This document shows positions 50,017 to 59,846 of a stretch of 64,000 nt of DNA, one piece after another. The translations under genes and the position numbers were made by a program. Source of the stretch: Tritrichomonas musculus (lineage: Eukaryota; Parabasalia; Tritrichomonadida; Tritrichomonadidae); NCBI GenBank assembly GCA_039105265.1, contig JAPFFF010000001.1, positions 4,464,001 to 4,528,000 of the forward strand. Direction: 5' to 3'. Positions within the stretch are counted from its first letter, which is position 1; every line of letters starts with the position of its first letter. The notes beneath the pieces are model-generated. The model made no database searches, was not told the origin of the DNA, and worked only from the letters and a program-made list of their open reading frames with translations.

Positions 50017-50689
50017 TTAATATTATTTTTTTAAAAATATTGTCCTCGAAAATGTTTTATAGATGCAAACATTAGCTTTTTTACAAATATTTTATTAATT
50101 GAGAATTTTAAGATATTCACAAAAAGTTTGTTGTCCGCAAATTTTCAATAAACGTTCAACAAACGATTTTTGATTTGTGGATAGGTCTAATTACCGAGAT
50201 CTCGAGATCTCAAACTGATTTATCTTTTTTTATAATTGGTATATGTGATTTTATAATATTTAAAAATATATAATATAATGCATTGATGTTTATTTTAAGA
50301 TTAAGATCAAAAAATACATTCTTTTTTTATGAAATATTTGAGATTATAATACGATCATATTTTTATTAAAAAGTTTAATTGAAAATTCTGATATCAAAAG
50401 CTGAGAAAAAAAATTCTCGATCTCTGAAATCGATCTCGAGAATCTGTGTATATTTATGTATCGATATCAAAAAGTCAATCAATTATCGATCTCGAGAATC
50501 GGAGAATAACAAGTCTATGTTTGACATTTCTCAGAAGTGAAAATGTCACTGAACATTTAACCAAATAATTTATTTTTAATTCGAAATAATAACAAATACA
50601 TCGTTTATATTACGAAATTAATTTTACTTTATCTATTATTTTCAATGTTTTATAATAAAAACAATTTCCTAGTATATACATTAATGTAT

Positions 50690-50691
<2 letters not shown>

Positions 50692-50721
<30 letters not shown>
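50692..50721. repeat. T homopolymer of about 30 bases
   Basis: An uninterrupted T run inside the native part of the MULE-like element, followed by repeated words of the form AAGTTTGTTTTACTTAT (near 50730 and 50788). Similar A/T homopolymers of 29 bases lie at 10356-10384 and 60859-60887. Confidence 0.9.
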
Positions 50722-50722
<1 letters not shown>

Positions 50723-51118
50723 ATAAATTAGAAAGTTTGTTTTACTTATTAGAAATATAACAATTTTATATATATATTTCGAAAGATTAGAAAAAGTTTG
50801 TTTTACTTATAAATAACTAATTACATAAACAAATTGACCCAGTTTAAACCTTGTTTTACTTAATCATGACCTTTCATTATGTTATTAACTAAATTCATTT
50901 TACAGTATTATGTAAATAAAGATTGCTTTTTAAAGTATTTGTATCGAAATTTAATTTAAAATGAAATGATAAAACTGTTTTTAAATTTTAGGATTAAAAT
51001 ATAATTTATTGTAAATTTCAAGAAGTAATAATATTACTTTAATTAAATTCTATTTTGAATGTAATTTAATATAATTAAAATATAAAGTATAATGATGAAA
51101 ATAATCACCCTGATTAGG

Positions 51119-52755
51119 TCATTTGTCGGATCTTTTAATTCGTGATTTTCGGCGACGCCCACATCTTGTACCGTGTGCATCAACAATCATTCCGACTAAT
51201 TTCTTTTCAATAACATCTAATCCCGCAATTGCATCTTCATAACTGGACTCATTTTTACATCCAAGTTCAGCAATAGTTTGAATTCTTGATTTAATCTCTA
51301 AATATCTTTCTTTGATAGATGTTGTATAATTTGTTGTTTCTATTTAGAAATCAGTCAATTCGTCAGATTTACTTATTAAAGATAATTCCAACTTTTGATT
51401 TGAAATGACCCATCTTGGAGATATCAATTTTCCAAGAGTTTCCATAAGAATATCTTTGTTTTTCATTACTTTCATTATATGTGAGCATGGTAAACCACAA
51501 TTAGTCAATTTTCCACAAGAGCATGACCAGTTTTTGTTATTTCTTACATAAAAAGAATAATTTGTTTTTGTTTCAGTTACTTTCCAAATATCATCAACAT
51601 CTGTAACAATTAAATCATTGCATTTATTTAAAGAACCATTTAAAGCTTCTGCTATTCTTTTATCAACTTTTAACAATTTCATAAAACTCAATATTTCTGA
51701 TCCAAATGCTTTTTTAATTTTTCGTGCTTTTATATAATGTCTGCTCATTGATCTTCTTCGGTCGGCACTGATAATGACGTTTCTCATTTCACTTAATGTT
51801 AAAGATCGTGTTCCTAAAAGTAGCGATAGCTCTTCGATAAGACACATTGTTTATTTCATTTGGTGGCTTTACAAATGCCAAACCTTCTTCATCATTCATT
51901 TTCTTCTCTAATATTTCTGTTTCGGTTTGTATTTCCTCTTCTCTTTTCTTTTTTAGAATATACCTGATTTGTGCTGTTGTCATTGAAATCCCTTTGACTT
52001 TTTCTATGTATTCAGCAATTTTAATTGTATCAACATTACATTCAGAAAGAGATTTTATAGTATCAACAGTTTCATCACTTAAAATTAAGTGGACAAACAA
52101 AAATGGATCCAGAGTATGAGAATGTTGGAGACATTTACAAGATGAAACTGAATAATACTGGCTTGGTTGATTGAAATTATGAGCTTGTAAATTAATTTTG
52201 AAATTACACTTCTCATATGCTGGACTTTTGGTATTATGCTGATAACATTTGATGAAAATGAAAGTGTCATCATGTGAATGTTCTGAAACAAGTTTAAATC
52301 CTTCAGAATATGCGTTTGATTGTAAAAATGTAAAAAATTCGTCACCTGTAGGAAATTTTAAGCTGCAAAGATTCTCTTCAGTGAAAAAATTATGACGAAC
52401 TTGATCACCATCTTCTTCTTCCTCCTCCTCCCATCATCATCATTAGAATTGTCATCATTGTTATAAAAAGGCATGATTTTTTCTATTTCCATATATGGAA
52501 GAAAAACTATATTTTTAGATTTTTTTTTTAAATATATATTTCCCTGAAATTAATTTAGGTCCCTGCATTAAATCATCATTATCAAGTTCATATGGCATAA
52601 TTCCACCAAGAAAAGAAGGAAGATTTCCTGTTTTTTTTTTTTATAGATTGCATTGAAATCAACATATTTTCATTTGATTGTGTAACCCTAATTATCTTGG
52701 CTTTGACCATCACTGGTTGGTTAAAATGAGAAGAGTTTAGTTGGAAGAGTTCCAT
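51119..52755 (-). pseudogene. FAR1/MULE-type transposase relic without the DDE core
   Basis: Read on the minus strand from the Met at 52755 (MELFQLNSSHFNQP). An acidic segment at about 52410-52480 leads into a FAR1/GCM-like zinc-binding region (52110-52370) with CYQH, YEKCNF and CKCLQHSHTLDP. A HTH-like segment follows (LSDETVDTIKSLSECNVDTIKIAEYI), then a C-terminal part (51344-51847) with a SWIM zinc finger, CSCGKLTNCGLPCSH. A stop at 51344-51346 interrupts an in-frame continuation to 51119 that ends in a basic GRRRKSRIKRSDK tail. Several frame changes fall at homopolymer runs. The roughly 250-residue catalytic DDE region expected between the HTH and SWIM parts is absent. It is dead as an enzyme and belongs to the element at 44641-55324. 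Confidence 0.75.
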
Positions 52756-53065
52756 CTTTGTATAAAAAAATGAAAAGTCTAAAAAGGTCAATAGAAGGTC
52801 AATTTTCCATTTACGTTTAAAAAAAAAATCGCTTTTAAATTTATATTGAAATAATAGTATTAATTGTATATATTTAAATAATAAATGATTAATAATTTCA
52901 AATAATTGTTCATATTTTATTATTTTTGAAAATTAAATTAAATTTGTTGAACAAATGTTCAGTGACATTTTCACTTCTGAGAAATGTCAAACAATTTGAT
53001 AAAATAAAAGTAATTTCGTAATATAAACGATGTATTTGTTATTATTTCGAATTAAAAATAAATTA

Positions 53066-55087
53066 TAGTTATGTTTGTTTTGAGGAAAATGTTAGTTTTG
53101 AAGGAAAATCTGACAAAAAGACGTTAAGGGAAAAATGATTGTTTTTTACATTTTTTTATATATGTGCTTGCTTTTTTTAAATTTTATCAAAGGATATGTA
53201 ATTTATGATTATTATTGAATAGTTTTATTAAAAAATATTGTTATTTTGTAAAAAATTGAAAATGATATTGCATGAGATGGCGATAAAAAAAACTTTAAAT
53301 AAAATCACAAAATGCTTAAATTATAATTGCTAAATCATTTTTATTTCATATTATGATATTTTTGTTTGTTAAAATCAACTTAATGACCTGATTCGGCGTT
53401 TTTTTCTTGATTTTGATCTACAGCCATGGATCGAAGTTTATGTTGAAATTCTTTGGTAAATTCTATACTGGAACAAATTCCATCCTTGATACCAATTTTA
53501 AATCCACAGTGTTGCCAAGATGCTAAAACGGTTTCTTTAGAAATAGTTTGTTCTATAGCTTTTTTAATCCTGCACAGTTTAGCAGTAAAACGTGTCTTAG
53601 TTGTATCATTTGTGAGTTGATTGAACCTAGTCTTTGATGAACCAAAGACGCACGAATCACATGGCTGTGCCACATGCGAACTATGTGGTGGAAGAGGTAT
53701 TAAAATGACTGGTTGAATTTTATCAAATTCTGCCATCACTTCACTTGACATATGCTGGTATAAATTATCAAATATGAGCACAACAGGGTGAGTTTCGTCA
53801 TTTATTTCTAATCTTATTTGTGTTACGTATGGAATTAATATATCTTGAACCCATTTTATCATGTTTTCGGTGACCATATATCCTTTCAAAGATGATGTAT
53901 ATTCTGCAAAGTCATTCAAAAAAGTTTCAGAGAAATCCGGGTCCATGAGCTTTCTTGTTGATATAAGCATATGCCTAGTCCATGAACAAGCAGCGCTGAT
54001 ACAACATACCCAAGAAATATGGTATATATCATTGTTGGCATGCCACAAAGGTGGAACATCACAATTTTTCAAAAAAACGCAAGTTCTCCTTTTTTTATAC
54101 TGAGATCTTTTTGATAAACCACATTCGTCCATTTTTAATAGCAGTCTTAAATCAGTTATTTTCTTTAATGCATCAAGGACCGCATTTATGTATTGGTTTA
54201 TTGCTTTAAGAGACAGAGAACTTCTTTGATCGTCTACAGAAGCTGATTTCATCTTTCCAACTATTTCAGAGTATCGGGCTAGAAAACGATAAAACCAATC
54301 GCGTCCAAATGCTCTTTGTTCCCCCGTACGATCAAAATCATCTTTTGTGCCATTTCTTTAATGTCAAAACCTCTTAAACAGTCAAATATTCGTTGTGCTT
54401 TTCCAATTTCATCAATTATTACTTGTTCTTCCGTGAGAGTCAATAGCTGATTAGGGTAGGCTTTATCTCCATTTGCCTCGTCAGAATCATCATGATTTTT
54501 GATTTTGTAATAAGTTTTGGTGCTTAATCCAACCGCTTTACAAGCATTTGAAATTGTAATTTTTTTCCCTGAATTCACCAAAACATTGACCTTATCAAAT
54601 GAAGTTGGAGCATTTCTATAATCAAAGCTGAGCATTACTGACCTTATGATCTTAGCATCATTTTCACTAAATTTGGTCCTCATATATTGGATGCTTGGTG
54701 AAGAATTCATCAAAAAAATGAATCGATATTTTTTGGACGTTAAACTAACGTTTTTTAACGTACAACTGGATATATGATTATAAGATCCAAAAAAGTAATA
54801 CAATATGAAATAAAAATGATTTAGCAATTATAATTTAAGCATTTTGTGATTTTATTTAAAGTTTTTTTTATCGCCATCTCATGCAATATCATTTTCAATT
54901 TTTTACAAAATAACAATATTTTTTAATAAAACTATTCAATAATAATCATAAATTACATATCCTTTGATAATTTTAAAAAAAGCAAGCACATATATAAAAA
55001 AATGTAAAAAACAATCATTTTTCCCTTAACGTCTTTTTGTCAGATTTTCCTTCAAAACTAACATTTCCCTCAAAACAAACATAACTA
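53066..55087 (-). mobile_element. Pogo-like (Tc1/mariner superfamily) transposon, 2,022 bp
   Basis: Ends TAGTTATGTTTG and inverse, flanked by a TA duplication (53064-53065 and 55088-55089). The inverted repeats are about 286 bases long (53066-53352 and 54802-55087) and differ at only a few positions, so the insertion is recent. It splits the right arm of the MULE-like element: joining the flanks at one TA restores the sequence of the uninterrupted left arm. It carries a DDE_1 transposase on the minus strand with one frame break. Confidence 0.92.
53380..54710 (-). pseudogene. Pogo-like DDE_1 transposase, one frameshift
   Basis: Starts at the Met at 54710 (MNSSPSIQYMRTKF); the ATG at 54827 lies inside the terminal repeat and is unlikely. 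The N-terminal part has a HTH (ISNACKAVGLSTKTYYKIK). The CENP-B-like second DNA-binding region runs into DWFYRFLARYSEI just before 54252, but in another frame, so one indel lies around 54290. The catalytic DDE_1 domain (53380-54252) has all three acidic positions: KMDECGLSK, VVLIFDNLYQHMS and HVAQPCDSCVFG. Apart from that single frame break it looks complete, so it was active recently or the indel may be an assembly error. The end of the gene lies 28 bases from the left terminal repeat. Confidence 0.85.
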
Positions 55088-55324
55088 TATTTGGTTAAAT
55101 GTTCAGTGATATTTCAACTTCTGAGAAATGTCAAACAATTTGATATAAAAAAAGCTCGCGGGCTTTACATAAATAATTTTTTTGATATTACTTTGAAATA
55201 AAAGTAAACTCTTTTGTCAAATAAGTCAAATATAAATTGTTGAATTCCTCTAATCAGAAATAGTATATAAATAATGAACCCCATTCGTTTCTCCATGCAC
55301 TTCGTCCTGATAAAAAAACTTATT

Positions 55325-56051
55325 CATTTATTTGATACTTAGCTAATATCATTTACTTTTGGTTTTGTGCTAGTAATGAATTCGCCCGCCTTTTCTCTAT
55401 CGTACCTTTCTGAAAAAGTTCATATACCTTATCTTTTAAAAAAGTTGATCGATTTCTTCAGTATTCATGATCGTATTAAATTGAAAAAGTTGATATGTCT
55501 TTTCTCAAATTATTTCTTATCAAAAAGTTTGTTTTTTATTTCCATTCAAAAAGTGAACACCTTGCTGGTTAGGTAACTAGCAAGAAAATAATACTCAATA
55601 TTTTTAATTTAATAAGCAAAATGAAAAATCTATCAGAGGTTCTTTAAGATATAGCTAAAACACATAAAATGCAATAATTTCATAAAATAAAGACTTTCAG
55701 CCTGCAAATATATTAAAAATTGCATTCAATAAAACTCATAATTATAAATATAGAATCATTGCGATTGCTTAATTTTTCAACGATAAAGGCTTAAAAAATC
55801 AACAAATAAATATTAGAGTATCAAGAAAAAGTGGCTGACGATCAGAAAAAGGGGGTGACTAATTCAATTTTTTTGATAAATCTTATTGAATGATACAAAT
55901 ATTTGATAAAGCTTATTCAAATTGCCACTTTTTAAAATAACAAATAAAAATAATTCTTAAAACCTGTATTAAAAAAAAAAAAAAAATTAATAAATAAAAT
56001 ATGAATAAATAATAAGTAAAATAAAAATTAACAATAAATTGAAAAGAAGAA
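55325..56051. other. Inter-element AT-rich sequence
   Basis: Sequence between the MULE-like element and the SANT-DDE relic. A 69-codon plus-strand frame (55367-55576) shows no family features. A CTAGCAAG/CTTGCTGG mini-palindrome lies near 55561-55585, and an A run near 55972-55986. No confident feature. Confidence 0.4.
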
Positions 56052-56336
56052 TTACTGTTTATTATTTTCATTTTGTAGAGAACCTTTCAATATTTTAACA
56101 TGCTGATTGCAAATGCACTGTTTGGACACACCAAATTGCTTCGCTATGCGATCATATGACACGCGAAGTTCATCATTATGTAAGTGTTTGGTTAAAATCT
56201 TTACTTGATCTCGAAAGCTTTGAGGATTAAGATATTGCATTTCCAAAATTGCAGCTTGATAAGCTTTCTTCTCTTCATCTGATCCTAGAAAATCTGAAAT
56301 GATAGGCTTCGGAGGAAGCAAATCTTTGTGATTCAT
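56052..56336 (-). CDS. Small HTH protein downstream of a transposase relic
   Basis: An intact 94-codon frame starting MNHKDLLPPKP. The C-terminal half contains YDRIAKQFGVSKQCICNQHVKIL, a good helix-turn-helix. It lies on the same strand as the SANT-DDE relic and just after it, separated by about 85 bases that also occur in both copies of the 480-bp element family. It may be a second gene of that transposon, or the N-terminal piece of another transposase. Functional status is unknown. Confidence 0.5.
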   Translation of the reverse strand: MNHKDLLPPKPIISDFLGSDEEKKAYQAAILEMQYLNPQSFRDQVKILTKHLHNDELRVSYDRIAKQFGVSKQCICNQHVKILKGSLQNENNKQ

Positions 56337-56340
56337 TTTT

Positions 56341-56435
56341 TTATAATTGGAATTTGTGATTTTAAAATATTAAAAAATAAATAATAAAATAACATTGATG
56401 TTTATTTTAATATTAAAATCAAAAAATACATTCTA
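56341..56435 (-). repeat. 95-base segment shared with both copies of the 480-bp family
   Basis: The minus-strand sequence between the transposase relic and the HTH frame (AATGTATTTTTTGATTTTAA ... CCAATTATAAAA) recurs with few changes in copy 1 (about 50233-50330, inverse) and copy 2 (about 58430-58522). In those copies it continues into the family's end region instead of the HTH frame. Confidence 0.7.
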
Positions 56436-58131
56436 ATATATCATCATCATCCGTGAAAAGTTCGAAATCTTCATCTACTTCTTCGATATTTCTGCCTTGT
56501 GCTATTTTCATGATTAACACTTCTAAATTGTCAATGTTCCAAGCTGAAGAAAGATTTTCTGGAGTTATTTGGTTCCATGATTGAATGAGATCCTTGGTTA
56601 TCATTTCAAATCTTTCAATACCAGAAAACAATTTTGAGCCTGCCAAAGATCTCAATTTTGATTTAAGAATTCCGAAAATTTTGCGATCAAGGGGTTGAAA
56701 ATCGCTTGTTCCATTAACTGGGACGTAAATCAACTCGATATAAAGTTTCTTAGCATATTGTCTTACTAATTTCGTGCAATGAGCTTTAAAACAATCAAGG
56801 AGCAAGGCGCATGGTTGGCCGTGTGTCCAGTTTTCAGAAAAGTACTCCAGGTAACGAATCATAACTTCTTCATTGAGCCATGCCTTTTTGGTTTGGCTAG
56901 CCCAAACCTGCGTTTCTTTATTCGAGAAATCGTTCCAATACACGTGAAGCATTCTTTTATATTGGCATTTGAATGTATTGTAATATGGTCAACCCCAATC
57001 GGTGCAGCGGTGCGTGTCGAACCGTTGACTGTCCTGATGGATGTCTCATCAATGTTGAACACGAATTCATATCCATATTTATTAATTGACCTTGCAAGCC
57101 TTATTATAAATTGTTATGCATACTGTCTGTCGACATTGCCTCGTCTCGAATAATGGCCTTGACGCCATGAAAGGCGGTTTCTTTTCATAAATGAGGAAAT
57201 GAATTGACTTGAAAAGTCAGGAAAAGGTAACTTGTATTTCTTGAGTATATTATCAGCCTTTGATGTATCAATATCACCAAAATCGTTTAGCATCATTACT
57301 TCAATTACACGTTTAATCTCCAATGATTTTAGAACAAAGGCTTGTGAATATTCATTTCTCATGTATGAATTATAGATTTCGTCTCCATCTTACATAAAAA
57401 CCTGGTAGGCTATCCTTTCGGCTAAAACCCAAGGCAAAAAAAATAATAGAATTTGACCTTTTTCCTGATAATTTCTTCCGTTACTTGATTGCCAGCGTAA
57501 AAAAGCTCTGTCAATTCATTAGCAATCATTTTTTCGGTCATTGGCATAAAATACATGTTCATATGGATATCAATGTTCATGCTTTTTTGGATCAATCTCC
57601 CGTCATTTATTTCTTCGGGATAGCTCTCTAATAAAGCAACAAAATGAGCGTGGATTTGTTTTCCTGTCCTGCCAGGAAAACATAATGCTAAAGTATTGAA
57701 ATAAATTTTTGATGTTGAAGAATTCATTATTTTTTTAAGCAAAGTATCTTCTGCTTCAGTCCATTTCTGTTTTTTTTTTTTTTAGAAATAGAGAATGGAT
57801 ATGAGTTATTTATCAAATAATGACCAGGATTTTGAGCCAATTTCAACAATTCTTGAATACCTTCTATGGAAACAAAGTATTTGTAAGGGTCAAATTTGAA
57901 CAAAAGTTCATTCTGCTTTTGATTAAACATTTCACCTATTGTTTGAGGACTAAAGTATTGCATTCTATCAATTTCATGCCTAATTGAATACTAAAGATTT
58001 CGAAAAGATTCGTGAGGTTTTTCATCTTTAATTCTTTTGATAGTATCATATTCAATCATTGAGAGTTCTCTTTTCATCTCTTCTGAACTAGGATGACGAT
58101 CTTGATCAAAGAGTAGCAGTGCTTGACGCAT
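56419..58131 (-). pseudogene. Degenerate transposase with SANT/Myb and DDE_1 domains
   Basis: Minus-strand relic whose first plausible Met is at 58131 (MRQALLLFDQDRH). A SANT/Myb-like DNA-binding segment follows at about 57640-57770 (QKWTEAEDTLLKK ... FPGRTGKQIHAHF). A CENP-B-type second DNA-binding region lies near 57114-57362 (ending SSFMKRNRLSWR), then the DDE_1 catalytic domain: FNIDETSI near 57050, ALLLDCFKAH and DFQPLDRKIFG in 56419-56952, and an acidic tail. Stops and at least three frame changes make it non-functional. A SANT domain in front of a pogo-like catalytic domain is an unusual order. Its ends were not found. Confidence 0.75.
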
Positions 58132-58231
58132 TATGAAAGTGATGTGAAAATAGGTTTGCAAATTAAACTAAGAATAAAAGTAAACGTTTACGTTTATTTG
58201 TTTATAATTTAATTAATAATACGCGTAAAAG

Positions 58232-59838
58232 TAGACTTGTTATTCTCCGATTCTCGAGATCGATAATTGATTGACTTTTTGATATCGATACATAAATATG
58301 CACAGATTCTCGAGATCGATTTCAGAGATCGAGAATTTTTTTTCTCAGCTTTTGATAATAGAATTTTCAATTAAACTTTTTGATAAATATATGATCGTAT
58401 TTTAATCTCAAATATTTCATAAAAAAGAATGTATTTTTTTGATTTTAATCTTAAAATAAACATCAATGCATTATATTATTTATTTTTAAATATTTTAAAA
58501 TCACAAATACCAATTATTAAAAGGGAAATTACAAATGTCCCTACTTTAACGGTCATTTTTAACGGCTATTAAATTTGTGAGGTGAAGTAGGGACATTTGT
58601 CGCTGCTCCATTTGTCCCTACTTTAACGGTCATTTATAACGGTCAAACATATAGAAAATCTCTTTTTATTTTTATAAATGAGGTTACAAATATCCTTACT
58701 CATTGCATAAGAAAATGTGAATTATTTATTTAATACATTTTAGTTAAAATAGTATTAAAGTGAATAAATCTTTATTTTTAGTGCTTTTTACAATAAAAAA
58801 TTATAATTTTGCTATAAAATCGTAATTTTCAAAGGCAAAAATATTTGAAAAACCTAAAAAATATGATCAAAAACTTAAAAAGACAAAAGTAGAATTAGTT
58901 CTTTGCATAATATAATAGATTCTTCTAATAAAATTCAAACTGAATATATTTTAATATTCGATTACTTTTTAGTAAAGATCGAAGTAATTTTCAAATTTTA
59001 AAGCATTTCCTTATATATATTAGATAAATATGTAATTATATAATTAAAAAATCATTTGATAAAAAGAAATTACTTTGTTTTAGCAATGATTGAAAAAAAT
59101 ATATTTTTATTAAAAAATCCATGACCACCTATTCACACTTTTTTCAAGAAAATTTGAAATAGATGCATTCAACTTTTTTGCCCATGAAAACATCAAACAA
59201 AACTATTTATAAGAACTTCACATGCTATTTAACTTAAAAATATTTTTATAAATGCAGATAAAGAAATTACTAATAATATTATTTCCTAATATAGAAGAAT
59301 ATTTTGTTTTAATTTAAATAAACATCTTTTGTATAATGTTAACGTTAACATTTCGACTAATTTATTAAGTTTTTTTTTTGGATAAATCATATTCTAATTT
59401 TTATCTGAATTTCCAGTTTTTTTGAATTCGTCTTATAAACATTTTTGTAATCTAGCATTGTTAAAACATTTTATGCGTAATTTATCATAAAATTCACATC
59501 TCTCGTTGTTTTTACAGGTAAATATATACTATAACCGTTAAAAATGACCGTTAAAGTAGGGACATTTGTCGCTGCTCCATTTGTCCCTACCATTATGACC
59601 GTTAACAGTGACCGTTAAAGTAGGGACATTGGTCGCTGCCCTTATAAAAAAAGATAAATCAGTTTGAGATCTCGAGATCTCGGTAATTGAGATCAAGTTC
59701 AGAATTATTTTCATATCACATTTCATATCTGATATCTTGATAATCGATAATCTCGATATCAGATTTTAAAACTGATAATCGAGCATCAGATGCAAAAAAG
59801 TGACGTTTTTGATATCGATTCTCAAAATAACAAGTCTA
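58232..59838 (-). mobile_element. 480-bp element family, copy 2 (8-bp target duplication), with one insertion
   Basis: Same ends as copy 1 (TAGACTTGTTATT and inverse) but in opposite orientation: the CTCGAG-rich end is at the left and the GATATC-rich end at the right. Flanked by the exact 8-bp duplication CGTAAAAG (58224-58231 and 59839-59846). Without the MITE at 58523-59641 and its 9-bp duplication it is 479 bp. No coding sequence. Confidence 0.9.
58523..59641. mobile_element. MULE-type MITE, 1,119 bp, with clustered TGTCCCTACTTTAACGG motifs
   Basis: Starts GGGAAATTACAAATGTCCC and ends with a related inverse (GGGACATTGGTCGCTGCCC). The flanks TTATTAAAA (58514-58522) and TTATAAAAA (59642-59650) are a 9-bp duplication with one difference; copy 1 of the host element shows the empty site. 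Both ends carry several direct and inverted copies of TGTCCCTACTTTAACGGTCA, with a palindromic spacer CGCTGCTCCATTTGTCC at both sides. The middle (58690-59510) is AT-rich filler without open frames. Confidence 0.8.
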
Positions 59839-59846
59839 CGTAAAAG

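Larger units (their letters stand above)
45110..50187. mobile_element. TA-inserted element with 72-bp inverted repeats, interrupted three times
   Basis: Starts GACCTATCCACAAATC at 45110 and ends with its inverse at 50187, flanked by TA on both sides. The inverted repeats (45110-45181 and 50116-50187) match over about 72 bases with about three differences. Removing three internal insertions leaves about 832 bp without an open frame, so it is probably a non-autonomous Tc1/mariner-type element. It sits inside copy 1 of the 480-bp family; copy 2 shows the uninterrupted sequence at the matching point. Confidence 0.75.
44956..50517 (+). mobile_element. 480-bp element family, copy 1 (8-bp target duplication), swollen by insertions
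   Basis: The ends read TAGACTTGTTATT and its inverse. The element is flanked by the exact 8-bp duplication TGTTTGAC (44948-44955 and 50518-50525), within the left arm of the MULE-like element. Left and right subterminal regions differ (GATATCAAAAACG type at left, TCTCGAGATCG type at right) and are full of ATCGAT, GATATC and CTCGAG palindromes. Removing the inner TA element (45110-50187 plus TA) leaves 482 bp. The second copy at 58232-59838 is in inverse orientation and 479 bp without its own insertion. No coding capacity. An 8-bp duplication fits hAT-like or related superfamilies, but I cannot assign one. Confidence 0.85.
44641..55324. mobile_element. MULE-like DNA transposon with long inverted repeats, itself split by nested insertions
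   Basis: Bases 44641-44876 and 55090-55324 are inverted copies that read as identical over about 235 bases. The match continues inward to about 350 bases on each side once the insertions are removed (left arm to 44955 then from 50518; right arm 52960-53065 then 55090 on). Each arm contains a short tandem repeat starting TTTGACATTTCTCAGAAGT. Removing the insertion at 44956-50517 with its 8-bp duplication, and the one at 53066-55087 with its TA duplication, leaves about 3,090 bp of native element. The payload is a FAR1/MULE-type transposase relic. Long inverted repeats plus that transposase indicate a Mutator-like element. I could not find a clean target-site duplication outside the arms. Confidence 0.8.

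Noticed and set aside
44641-55324. The 10.7-kb span with long inverted repeats as a Polinton/Maverick.
   Set aside because: Its size comes from nested DNA transposons; the native part is about 3.1 kb and encodes a MULE-type transposase relic. I saw no polymerase, integrase or capsid-type sequence.
44579-55375. TACTAGCAC words outside both arms as the true ends or target duplications of the MULE-like element.
   Set aside because: The sequence between these words and the clean repeats is only loosely similar and of different length on the two sides, so the boundary cannot be moved outward with confidence.
55367-55576. 69-codon plus-strand frame after the MULE-like element.
   Set aside because: No domain, signal or conserved context; composition like the surrounding AT-rich DNA.
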